Assembly (NCBI GenBank): GCA_002293375.1
Contig: DBDA01000014.1
Coordinates: 1 to 17,283, forward strand
Source of the DNA: Odoribacter sp. UBA944
Lineage (GTDB): Bacteria > Bacteroidota > Bacteroidia > Bacteroidales > Marinifilaceae
DNA: 17,283 nt
Reading direction: 5' to 3'
A program made the translations under genes and the position numbers. The stretch's first letter is position 1; the number at the start of each line of letters is the position of its first letter. Below the pieces are notes generated by a model. That model did no database searches. It was not told where the DNA came from and saw only the letters and a program-made list of their open reading frames with translations. Of this stretch, positions 1 through 6,659 are shown in pieces.

Positions 1-1
1 C

Positions 2-1009
2 GTATCTAATAAATACTTTGTTTATTCAGTTGTATCAAACTTAACAGTTTTAAACGAAGACATCATTAAATTCATTATAAATAATAATTTGTATTTATTT
101 GTAAGTCTTGACGGGAATCGAGAAGAACATAACAAAAATAGGATATTTCCCGATACAGAAGGTTCATTTGACATCGTTATGCGAAATATAAATAATTTAG
201 TTGTGAATTATCCAGAATTTGCCAAAAAAAGGTTAACGATCCAATCTGTTTTGGCTGATAATATTAATGCTCAAGCTGCTCATGATTTTATTATGCAATA
301 TTTTGAGCTAAATTCTTTATCAAAAAAGATAAGGCGATATTCTGTATATCCACAAAGAATTGAAAATCAATATCTTTCAAAATCTCAAAGAGAAGTATCC
401 AATGAAAATGAGATATTGCAAAATTTCTCAGAACAATTGAATAAATTGGCTTCAAAAACGCGAGAAGAGTTGCGCTTAGAGTTGACAATAAACGATTATT
501 TGGCAATAGAGTTAGCTGAATTATTCTCTTTTGAGAATAAAATAGTCTTTGACAATCCATCTGGAATAGATCCTGCAATCAACCGCTTTTCATGTCCAAT
601 TGGCATTGATATGATTTTTATATCTACTAATGGAGATATCCATATGTGTATGAAATCGGATTATTCGTGGCCTTTAGGAAACGTAAATAATGGTATAAAT
701 ATAGAGTCTGTATATACTTTGTATTCAAGTTACCTTTCTGGATTTAGACAAAAATGTTTATCATGTTGGTCATATAGATTTTGCAAAGTTTGCCCTGCTC
801 AAATTTTAAATGAAGGAATATTTTGTTATCCTACAGAAGAGGAATGTATGCTAAATAAAAAATCTGTAGAATTGACGATGAATAAATACATTATTTTAGT
901 GCAAAATGAAAAATTATACGATGATATAAAGTCGTTTTATTTTGATAGTGAAAGAGTTTTTTTAAATTATGAGGGATCTGTGAATGTTAAAAAAATAAAT
1001 TTATTTTAG
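2..1009 (+). CDS. Radical SAM/SPASM peptide maturase, 5'-truncated by the window edge
   Basis: The frame is open from the first bases of the window, so the true start and the radical SAM CxxxCxxC motif lie upstream. The visible part begins inside the SAM barrel: the stretch ending FVSLDGNREEHNKNR is the usual 'S(L/I)DG..e.Hd..R' strand and loop of peptide-modifying radical SAM enzymes. The C-terminal third is a SPASM domain for auxiliary Fe-S clusters. It shows CPIG, then MCM about 47 residues later followed by LGNV, then C-x2-C-x5-C-x2-C (CLSCWSYRFCKVC), then a final pair (FCYPTEEEC). Such enzymes use SAM-derived radicals to install thioether or other crosslinks on a ribosomally made peptide. 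The stop is only two bases before the ATG of a GG-leader peptide, so that peptide is its probable substrate. It may belong to the Bacteroidales GG-peptide maturase group (TIGR04148-like); that assignment is from memory of the family. An internal TTG at 89 is not the start. Confidence 0.88.
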   Translation, partial: VSNKYFVYSVVSNLTVLNEDIIKFIINNNLYLFVSLDGNREEHNKNRIFPDTEGSFDIVMRNINNLVVNYPEFAKKRLTIQSVLADNINAQAAHDFIMQYFELNSLSKKIRRYSVYPQRIENQYLSKSQREVSNENEILQNFSEQLNKLASKTREELRLELTINDYLAIELAELFSFENKIVFDNPSGIDPAINRFSCPIGIDMIFISTNGDIHMCMKSDYSWPLGNVNNGINIESVYTLYSSYLSGFRQKCLSCWSYRFCKVCPAQILNEGIFCYPTEEECMLNKKSVELTMNKYIILVQNEKLYDDIKSFYFDSERVFLNYEGSVNVKKINLF

Positions 1010-1011
1010 CT

Positions 1012-1299
1012 ATGAGAAAAATAAAAAAACTACGTAAAATCATTCTGAATGATAGTGAAATGAGTGATTTAATGGGAGGAAATCCGTTTGAAGAATGCTG
1101 GTGTGGATATGACTCTTTTGGTGGGAATCCATCTTTGACTAGGCCAACTGGTACTAGTACACCTCCGACTCCAACTCCACCTCCGCCCCCTTCTTGTAGT
1201 TGTGGTTGTGCAGGATGTATTTGGGAAGACGGGGGTGGAGGTTTCTCTGCAGGAATGGCGTATAATCGTAGCAGTGCAGCTCCAGATCCTTGGATGTAG
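1012..1299 (+). CDS. RiPP precursor peptide: GG leader, Thr/Pro-rich and Cys-rich core
   Basis: This is a 95-residue peptide starting two bases after the stop of the radical SAM gene. Residues 1-23 look like a GG-type leader: a basic start (MRKIKKLRK), an E-M-x-x-L pattern (SEMSDLMGG) and a double glycine at 22-23 where a C39-type peptidase would cut. This matches the layout of the GG-Bacteroidales precursors (TIGR04149). The predicted core, 24-95, has three parts. The first is a Cys pair near the cut (ECWCGYD, C29 and C31). The second is a Thr/Ser/Pro-rich stretch at about 41-61 with five consecutive prolines. The third is a cysteine cluster C62-x-C64-x-C66-x-x-C69 followed by a four-glycine run, with a C-terminus ending PDPWM. 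It is most likely modified by the upstream radical SAM enzyme and perhaps by the glycosyltransferase/LanC-like fusion downstream. No protease or exporter gene is visible here. The mature product and activity are unknown. Confidence 0.82.
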   Translation: MRKIKKLRKIILNDSEMSDLMGGNPFEECWCGYDSFGGNPSLTRPTGTSTPPTPTPPPPPSCSCGCAGCIWEDGGGGFSAGMAYNRSSAAPDPWM

Positions 1300-1393
1300 C
1301 GATTGGACTTTCCATCTATAAATGACTCTTTTAGCAATGTAAATCATATGACTATTGTAAGTTTCACTTCAATCATAAATAAATACAGATACT

Positions 1394-1702
1394 ATGAAAA
1401 AATACATTTATTTATTTTCTATATTTTTTTTGTTAAACTGCAAGGAACGAAATATGAATAGTGTCAAATTTGAACAGTATCGAACAAAAAATATTGAAAC
1501 GTGTGTATCTACATTAATTACCATGGGGATTGATTCTATTACAGCAAAGGAGAGATGTACATGTATGATAGATGTTGCTTATTCTATAGATTCGTCGTTC
1601 GTCAATAAGAACGAGGAAGAAAGAAATAATTTCTTTAAGATTCATCAATCTCAGATAGACTCTATATGTAAAAATATAATGAATCGTTTTCAAAACAAAT
1701 AA
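1394..1702 (+). CDS. Small Cys-rich putative lipoprotein in the RiPP cassette
   Basis: This 102-residue protein has a lysine start, a hydrophobic segment (residues 4-15) and a lipobox-like FLLNC, so C16 could be lipidated and the protein anchored in the outer or inner membrane. The remainder is hydrophilic and mostly helical in character, with four more cysteines (C37, C55, C57, C92) that could form two disulfides outside the cytoplasm. The CTC pair sits in KERCTCMID. I do not recognise the family. It lies 94 bases after the precursor and 183 bases before the glycosyltransferase fusion, on the same strand and in the same AT-rich segment, so it probably belongs to the cassette. Roles such as self-protection or help in export are only guesses. 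Asn at the position before Cys is unusual for a lipobox, so lipidation is probable rather than certain. Confidence 0.65.
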   Translation: MKKYIYLFSIFFLLNCKERNMNSVKFEQYRTKNIETCVSTLITMGIDSITAKERCTCMIDVAYSIDSSFVNKNEEERNNFFKIHQSQIDSICKNIMNRFQNK

Positions 1703-1885
1703 TGTTTTAAAGTAGTCAGTATATTCTCTACAGATAATGTGCATGAAATTGTAGGAAGGAAATTCTTGGCAGTATATCTGTGATATGGATGCCCGTAATT
1801 TTTTTGTTTATCCATGATTTTTCTCTTTTTCTTTGTGTCAAAGAATAAGTGGTAAGATAAATCTGTATTATATTGTGGTTGCGGA

Positions 1886-3520
1886 ATGAAGAAATTAACG
1901 GTCATTATTCCATTTCTAAACGAACGAGATGAGATCCGGTCAACATTGAAAAGTATGCATTCTTTCTTGGAAGATGATGTAGATGTTATATTGATCAACG
2001 ATTGCTCGATAGAGGATTACGATTACGAATGTATCGCGGCCGAATATGGTGCGACATATGTAAAAAATGAACAACGGAAAGGTGTAGCCGCTTGCAGGGA
2101 TCTGGGAGTCAAAATATGTCGGACACCCTTTTTTCTTCTTTTGGATGGACATATGCGTTTCTACGACGGAACTTGGGTAAAGACTATTGTTGCTGAATTA
2201 GAACGTTCAGATCGGGTTCTTTTGTGCTGTCAGACAAAATTCCTGAAAAAAAGTGATTATGGTATCGAAGAAAATCCTTCTATGTGTTATGGAGCGTACG
2301 TTGAAATAATGGGAAGTCGTAATCCCTTTGCTGCTTATTGGCTGAACTCTGATCCAGAACCGGAAGTAGATGTTATGGATATCCCTTGTGTGCTAGGGGC
2401 TGCTTATGCTGGAAGCAAAAGGTACTGGCACTATCTGAAAGGATTAGAAGGACTTTGTTCCTATGGCTGTGATGAAGCTTATATTTCACTGAAAGTTTGG
2501 TTGGAAGGTGGGAGATGCCGTTTGTTGAAACGTACGCTTATTGGACATATTTACCGGGAAAAATTTCCATACATTGTTGATGATGTAGATACTGTTTATA
2601 ATAAATTGTTGATAAACGAATTGCTTTTCTCCGGTCGAATAAAAGCTGACATATTCGAGGAAATAAAACGGAGCAATGCTCAAATATTTTTGAAAGCTTT
2701 TGAGCGAATTATTAAGGATAAATCCAGCATAGAATTTTTACATGCGTATTATTGTAATATTTTTACTCGGGATCTTTCTGAAATTATAAAATATAACCGA
2801 ATCCATTTGTTGAATCCGAGAAACTTAATTCTACACAAAAAATTAGTTGAAAAAATTCGGAAAATGGTTTTGAGAAATTTAGATAAGGTAAAAAGTATCG
2901 GTTTTTATGATGGGAAAATGGGGCTTGCTTTATTTTTATGTCTTTATCAACGTTATATGAATGACTACGCTGACCAAGAATTAATTGAACAATTGTTAGA
3001 TGAAATATACGCAGGAATAACGCCAGAACTTCCGGTAACATTCGGGCAAGGAATTTGTGGAATAGGATGGGGTATTGAGTATCTGATACAAAACGGCTTT
3101 ATGGAAGGAGATTCTGATGAAATTTTGAAAGAGTCGGATAAAAAAGTTATGGAACGTTCCCCTTTGCGAATATCAGATTGGCGATTATATTCAGGATTGG
3201 GAGGAGTATTGGTGTATGTTTTTTGCCGTTTGAATGTACGGCGGGAACTGGGAAAATTGTCTCCTTTTGATGAAGAGTATCTGAGCGAATTAGAGGAAGC
3301 TGCAAAACAGATGATCCAGAATCCAGAGGTAAAGGGTATTTCAGCAGCATACCGATTTTTGGAATACCGGCGTACTGGATTACTGGATTACTCATTGCCT
3401 GATTTGAAGGAGATTATAGGTTCATTTCTATTAGACAAAAATCGTTCCAATTTGAAGATAAATATGGAAGGATATTTAGGAATGGTGATTCGGTTGTTAG
3501 ATGATTATTGTACTGTATAG
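1886..3520 (+). CDS. GT27-like (polypeptide GalNAc-transferase-like) glycosyltransferase fused to a LanC-like domain
   Basis: This is a 544-residue cytoplasmic protein with two domains. Residues 1-235 are a GT-A glycosyltransferase: VIIPFLNERDE at the start, INDCS at 37-41, then D87-G88-H89, the D-x-H metal motif of mucin-type polypeptide GalNAc-transferases rather than the usual D-x-D. Further on, YGCDEAYISLKVWLEGG and then IGHIYREKFPY align with the GalNAc-transferase signature WGGENxEISFRVWxCGG...VGHVFR..PY, including the third metal ligand His (H221). Residues 336-544 carry the repeated G-x-x-G turns of LanC-type alpha/alpha barrels (FYDGKMGLAL, FGQGICGIGW, YSGLGGVLVY, EGYLGMVI), but the Cys/Cys/His zinc ligands of active lanthionine cyclases are not evident. 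The protein is therefore probably a peptide glycosyltransferase with a LanC-like binding or degenerate cyclase domain. The neighbouring precursor has a Thr/Pro-rich core that would suit it. Donor sugar and acceptor are inferred. Confidence 0.8.
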   Translation: MKKLTVIIPFLNERDEIRSTLKSMHSFLEDDVDVILINDCSIEDYDYECIAAEYGATYVKNEQRKGVAACRDLGVKICRTPFFLLLDGHMRFYDGTWVKTIVAELERSDRVLLCCQTKFLKKSDYGIEENPSMCYGAYVEIMGSRNPFAAYWLNSDPEPEVDVMDIPCVLGAAYAGSKRYWHYLKGLEGLCSYGCDEAYISLKVWLEGGRCRLLKRTLIGHIYREKFPYIVDDVDTVYNKLLINELLFSGRIKADIFEEIKRSNAQIFLKAFERIIKDKSSIEFLHAYYCNIFTRDLSEIIKYNRIHLLNPRNLILHKKLVEKIRKMVLRNLDKVKSIGFYDGKMGLALFLCLYQRYMNDYADQELIEQLLDEIYAGITPELPVTFGQGICGIGWGIEYLIQNGFMEGDSDEILKESDKKVMERSPLRISDWRLYSGLGGVLVYVFCRLNVRRELGKLSPFDEEYLSELEEAAKQMIQNPEVKGISAAYRFLEYRRTGLLDYSLPDLKEIIGSFLLDKNRSNLKINMEGYLGMVIRLLDDYCTV

Positions 3521-3643
3521 CATTAAGTATATTTGTAGAAGTCCCAAAATACAAATACCATTACCTCATGGTCACAATCAATCCCTCAAAAATAGTTGGA
3601 TCATTTCTCAAAGAGGTATTGTTGACTGTACCCGGTAAGCGAA

Positions 3644-3819
3644 GGCCTGTTGTTTCCGAAAGCGGTCTCCGCTGCGGTTTTCTAAGCTATGACTTTCACT
3701 GGAATCCGCAACCTCCTCAGTCATTTCATTCCTTCGTCAAGCAGAGCGGATTCCGGGCGTTCAGCCACAGCAAGAAAACAATTCGCAGCTCCCGCCCATG
3801 CTTTCGGAAACAACAGGCC
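3644..3819. repeat. Long imperfect palindrome (large hairpin or MITE-like element)
   Basis: The outer arms at 3644-3663 and 3800-3819 are perfect 20-base reverse complements (ggcctgttgtttccgaaagc is the left arm). Inside them 3671-3683 (gctgcggttttct) pairs with 3773-3789, interrupted only by a 4-base insertion (3780-3783). Further in, 3701-3709 (ggaatccgc) pairs exactly with 3746-3754, leaving a loop of about 36 bases. The nested, co-linear arms mean the whole 176 bases can fold into one long hairpin. It could be a miniature transposable element remnant, a structured RNA, or a strong terminator-like barrier after the RiPP cassette. I see no flanking target duplication and no poly-T run right after it on the + strand. 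Confidence 0.75.
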
Positions 3820-3903
3820 GAAGCGATGGCAGAAAAAGAGCAAAGATTCCTGCGTTTCCCTGACAGAAAAGCGGAAAAGAAGTAAAAAATCCCGCAAAAT
3901 ACC

Positions 3904-3911
3904 TATCTTCG
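3904..3911 (+). promoter_or_regulatory. Possible -7 box for the helicase gene
   Basis: The sequence tatcttcg differs at one base from the Bacteroidetes -7 consensus TAnnTTTG and lies 22 bases before the helicase ATG. No clear TTTG box is present at the expected distance upstream, so support is weak. Confidence 0.3.
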
Positions 3912-3933
3912 CGAAGCAAATAAAAAATGAAGC

Positions 3934-5271
3934 ATGAGATTTGATGAGATGGGGCTGGAGGAACCTGTGTTGCAGGGATTAGACGCCATGAATTTTCAAG
4001 AAGCCACACCGGTGCAGGAAAAAACCATTCCGGTGATTTTAACGGGCAGAGACCTGATCGGGTGCGCACAGACCGGCACCGGAAAAACCGCCGCCTATAT
4101 TTTACCGATACTGAACCGGATCATCCGGGAAGAGGAGCCGAACGAATACATAAAAGCCATCATCATGGCCCCTACGCGGGAACTGGCCCAGCAAATCGAT
4201 ATGCAGTTCGAAGGATTCTCCTATTTCGTGCCTGTCTCCACGCTGGCCATTTACGGAGGCGGGGACGGCAATATCTGGGACCAGCAGAAACACGGCCTCC
4301 AGAACGGGGCGGATGTCATCATCGCTACCCCCGGCCGGCTGATCACCCATTTGGAAATGTACGATATTGATCTGTCGCACGTGCGTTACTTCATCCTGGA
4401 CGAGGCCGACCGGATGTTGGACATGGGGTTCTCGGAAGACATTATGAAGATCGTGAAAAAGTTGCCGGAAGAGCGACAAACCCTCCTCTTCTCGGCCACC
4501 ATGCCGCCGAAAATCCAACAATTGGCCAAAACCATCCTGTGCGATCCGGTCGAGGTGAAAATCGCCGTATCCAAACCGAACGAAGCCATTACCCAGGCGG
4601 CATACATCTGCACCGAACACCAAAAGATGGGGTTGATCCGGGAGATGTTCGGCAAATCGCTTAAATCCAAAAGCATCATCTTCTCCTCCTCCAAGCAGAA
4701 AGTCAAGGAGTTGGCATACACCCTGAAACGCATGAAATTCAATGTAGCCGCCATGCACTCCGACCTGGAACAGGCGGAGCGGGAACAGGTGATGCTGGAC
4801 TTTAAAAACAACAAGATCGACCTGTTGGTCGCCACCGACATCGTAGCCAGGGGCATCGACATCGAAGACATCGGCATGGTGCTGAACTACGACGTTCCTC
4901 ACGACCCGGAAGATTATATCCACCGGATCGGGCGTACCGCGCGCGCCAATGCGGAAGGGTTAGCGATCACCTTTGTTTCGGAAAAAGAGCAGGGAAAGTT
5001 CCATCGGATAGAGAAATTCCTTGAAAAAGAGATCTACAAGATCCCGCTCCCTCCCGATTTGGGAGAAGCGCCCGCTTACAATCCGAAAGCCTTCTCCGAA
5101 GGCGGCCATTACCGGAACAAAGGCGGCGGAAATCGCCCGCCCCGAAGAAACGGGAACAGGAATGAAAACAGAAGTGAAAGCGGAAACGAAAAAGACCGGC
5201 ACAACAGAGGAAAAAAACGGTTCTTCAAACCGCGCAAACAAAACTCCGTCCCTCCCCAAAATCAAGGGTAG
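3934..5271 (+). CDS. DEAD-box ATP-dependent RNA helicase (RhlE-like)
   Basis: This 445-residue protein has the full set of DEAD-box motifs in order: a Q motif (TPVQEKTIP, 25-33), Walker A AQTGTGKT (45-52), PTRELAQQ (80-87), TPGR (132-135), DEAD (156-159), SAT (187-189), the second RecA domain with TDIVARGID, and HRIGRTAR. It unwinds RNA duplexes using ATP and likely acts in ribosome assembly, RNA decay or cold adaptation. After about residue 385 the tail is disordered and rich in Arg, Gly, Asn and Lys (for example NKGGGNRPPRRNGNR), as in RhlE-type helicases, and probably binds RNA non-specifically. The chosen ATG gives the usual short lead (MRFDEMGLEEP) to the Q motif. It ends tail to tail with ftsY, 19 bases apart, and appears to be a stand-alone chromosomal gene. 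The exact subfamily within DEAD-box proteins is less certain than the class. Confidence 0.95.
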   Translation: MRFDEMGLEEPVLQGLDAMNFQEATPVQEKTIPVILTGRDLIGCAQTGTGKTAAYILPILNRIIREEEPNEYIKAIIMAPTRELAQQIDMQFEGFSYFVPVSTLAIYGGGDGNIWDQQKHGLQNGADVIIATPGRLITHLEMYDIDLSHVRYFILDEADRMLDMGFSEDIMKIVKKLPEERQTLLFSATMPPKIQQLAKTILCDPVEVKIAVSKPNEAITQAAYICTEHQKMGLIREMFGKSLKSKSIIFSSSKQKVKELAYTLKRMKFNVAAMHSDLEQAEREQVMLDFKNNKIDLLVATDIVARGIDIEDIGMVLNYDVPHDPEDYIHRIGRTARANAEGLAITFVSEKEQGKFHRIEKFLEKEIYKIPLPPDLGEAPAYNPKAFSEGGHYRNKGGGNRPPRRNGNRNENRSESGNEKDRHNRGKKRFFKPRKQNSVPPQNQG

Positions 5272-5290
5272 CGTTTAAACAGACTCTTAG

Positions 5291-6241
5291 TTAATTAAAC
5301 AGGGAATCCACGAACTCTTCCCGGTCAAACAGTTGGAGGTCGTCTATCTTCTCCCCGATACCGATGTATTTCACCGGGATCCGGAACTGATCGGAAATAC
5401 CGATGACAACTCCCCCTTTGGCCGTACCGTCCAATTTTGTCACTGCCAAGGCGGTCACCTCCGTCGCTTTGGTGAACTGCTTCGCCTGCTCGTAGGCATT
5501 CTGCCCGGTAGAACCGTCCAACACCAACAATACCTCGTGCGGGGCATCCGGAAGGACTTTTTTCATGACATTCTTGATCTTGGTCAGTTCGTTCATCAGG
5601 TTGACCTTGTTGTGCAAACGGCCAGCCGTATCGACGATCACCACATCCACCCCGGAAGCCTTCGCCTTGCTTAGCGTATCATAGGCCACCGAAGCCGGGT
5701 CGGCACCCATGCCTTGCTTGACGATCGGCACCCCGACACGTTCCGCCCAGATCACCAACTGATCCACTGCAGCCGCCCGGAACGTATCTGCCGCTCCCAG
5801 CATGACGCTTTTGCCGGCTTCCCGGAACTTGTAGGCCAATTTACCGATCGTCGTGGTCTTTCCCACTCCGTTCACCCCTACCACCATGATCACATAAGGC
5901 TCTCCGTTGTCCGGTAACTCAAAAGAGTCCGCACTTCCGGCTGCGTTCTCCTCCAGCAATCCGACGATCTCCTCTTTCAGTACCGTGTTCAACTCCTCTA
6001 CTCCCATGTATTTATCGCGGCGCACCCGCTCCTCAATCCGTTCAATGATCCGTACCGTTGTATCCACCCCTACGTCGGAAGAGATCAGCACCTCCTCCAG
6101 GTTATCCAACACCTCCTCGTCCACTTTGGACTTTCCTACCACCGCCCGGGTCAGTTTTTTAAAAACACTCTCCTTTGTTTTTTCCAACCCTTTGTCCAAA
6201 TTCTCCTTCTTGTTCTTTCCGAATAAACCAAATAAAGCCAT
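5291..6241 (-). CDS. ftsY: Signal recognition particle receptor FtsY
   Basis: This 316-residue SRP-type GTPase docks the SRP-ribosome complex at the inner membrane for co-translational insertion of membrane proteins. The helical N domain occupies about 20-105 and the NG GTPase core follows: G1 GVNGVGKT (122-129), G2 DTFRAAA (152-158), G3 DTAGR (204-208), G4 TKLD (268-271), and the closing GIGEKIDDLQLFD typical of FtsY rather than Ffh. There is no C-terminal Met-rich M domain, which also separates it from Ffh. The start (MALFGLFGKNKKE) has the short amphipathic membrane-binding segment and lacks the long acidic A domain of E. coli FtsY, as is common in Bacteroidetes. It faces the helicase tail to tail and diverges from the toxin-antitoxin-like pair. 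Full length, no defects seen. Confidence 0.97.
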   Translation of the reverse strand: MALFGLFGKNKKENLDKGLEKTKESVFKKLTRAVVGKSKVDEEVLDNLEEVLISSDVGVDTTVRIIERIEERVRRDKYMGVEELNTVLKEEIVGLLEENAAGSADSFELPDNGEPYVIMVVGVNGVGKTTTIGKLAYKFREAGKSVMLGAADTFRAAAVDQLVIWAERVGVPIVKQGMGADPASVAYDTLSKAKASGVDVVIVDTAGRLHNKVNLMNELTKIKNVMKKVLPDAPHEVLLVLDGSTGQNAYEQAKQFTKATEVTALAVTKLDGTAKGGVVIGISDQFRIPVKYIGIGEKIDDLQLFDREEFVDSLFN

Positions 6242-6351
6242 TTTGATCGCATTTAGATTCAGTCCGCTAAAATAAGCATTTTATCAGGATAAATAAGAAA
6301 ACCGCCTGATAGAAAACAATTAATGAATAACTATCTTCTCCGGAAAATGCA

Positions 6352-6359
6352 TATCTTTG
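6352..6359 (+). promoter_or_regulatory. -7 promoter box of the toxin-antitoxin-like pair
   Basis: tatctttg is an exact match to the Bacteroidetes -7 consensus TAnnTTTG. It sits 18 bases before the ATG at 6378 in the short gap after the divergent ftsY, implying a very short leader. No good -33 TTTG box is seen. The position also argues that the in-frame TTG at 6357 is not the start codon. Confidence 0.5.
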
Positions 6360-6377
6360 CCTATAATTATCAAAATT

Positions 6378-6659
6378 ATGGCAGTAAAAAAAGCAATCGG
6401 AATCTTACGCAGCTTTTTCAAGGAGCAAGAAAAAGAGGAAAGGCAGCACGTGGCAACCAATGATGAGGCTGCCATCGAAGAGATAATCCATATGCCTAAC
6501 CCCGCTGTTGCTGAAGCAAAACGACGGGGATTGGTTATCACTGTAGCCCAGGGAGACACCATCTATAAGATTGGCGCGGACAACACGCGGGAAAAAATCG
6601 GCAAAGTCTCTGCCGGAGATGTCCGCCTCACAAAACGTCGCTTTTCTGCAAAACCGTAA
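6378..6659 (+). CDS. Small protein paired with zeta-toxin-like kinase, possible antitoxin
   Basis: This 93-residue protein is read from the ATG at 6378; an upstream in-frame TTG at 6357 lies inside the promoter box and is unlikely to be used. The N-terminal half is charged and helical (ILRSFFKEQEKEERQ), and the C-terminal half looks like a small beta-rich piece (RGLVITVAQGDTIYKIG), ending basic. I do not recognise a named family, and it does not resemble the classical epsilon antitoxin. Its stop overlaps the start of the zeta-like gene in a TAATG arrangement, which indicates translational coupling and fixed stoichiometry. By position it is the likely antitoxin, but it could instead be an accessory protein. 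Confidence 0.7.
   Translation: MAVKKAIGILRSFFKEQEKEERQHVATNDEAAIEEIIHMPNPAVAEAKRRGLVITVAQGDTIYKIGADNTREKIGKVSAGDVRLTKRRFSAKP

Larger units (their letters stand above)
3521..3933. other. Gene-poor junction between the RiPP cassette and the helicase gene
   Basis: This stretch of about 410 bases holds no convincing gene. Open frames in it have no recognisable protein character, run through a palindrome and overlap one another. The main structure is the long inverted repeat at 3644-3819. A weak promoter-like box lies at 3904-3911 just before the helicase. Base composition shifts from AT-rich on the left to GC-richer on the right across this stretch, so it may mark the edge of an acquired segment. 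Confidence 0.5.

Noticed and set aside
987..1347. Reverse frames (116 and 92 residues) opposite the precursor peptide
   Set aside because: Their Gly/Val- and Arg/Thr/Ser-rich sequences are mirror images of the precursor's Pro/Thr codons; the forward frame has the leader, GG site and gene context.
3508..3937. Overlapping forward frames (125 and 82 residues) and a reverse frame in the junction
   Set aside because: They run through the long palindrome, overlap each other in different frames, have low-complexity Arg/Ser/Lys composition and no recognisable domain; most likely non-coding.
4102..4923. 273-residue reverse frame opposite the helicase gene
   Set aside because: It lies entirely inside a clear DEAD-box gene in a GC-richer stretch, is His/Val/Asp-rich in the way antisense frames are, and shows no known motif.
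5272..5300. gtttaa...ttaaac inverted repeat between helicase and ftsY as a bidirectional terminator
   Set aside because: Only 6 AT-rich base pairs with a 16-base loop, partly inside the ftsY stop region; too weak to call.
6357..6377. Upstream TTG start for the small antitoxin-like gene
   Set aside because: It overlaps the -7 promoter box (6352-6359), so it would lie before the transcription start; ATG at 6378 is preferred.
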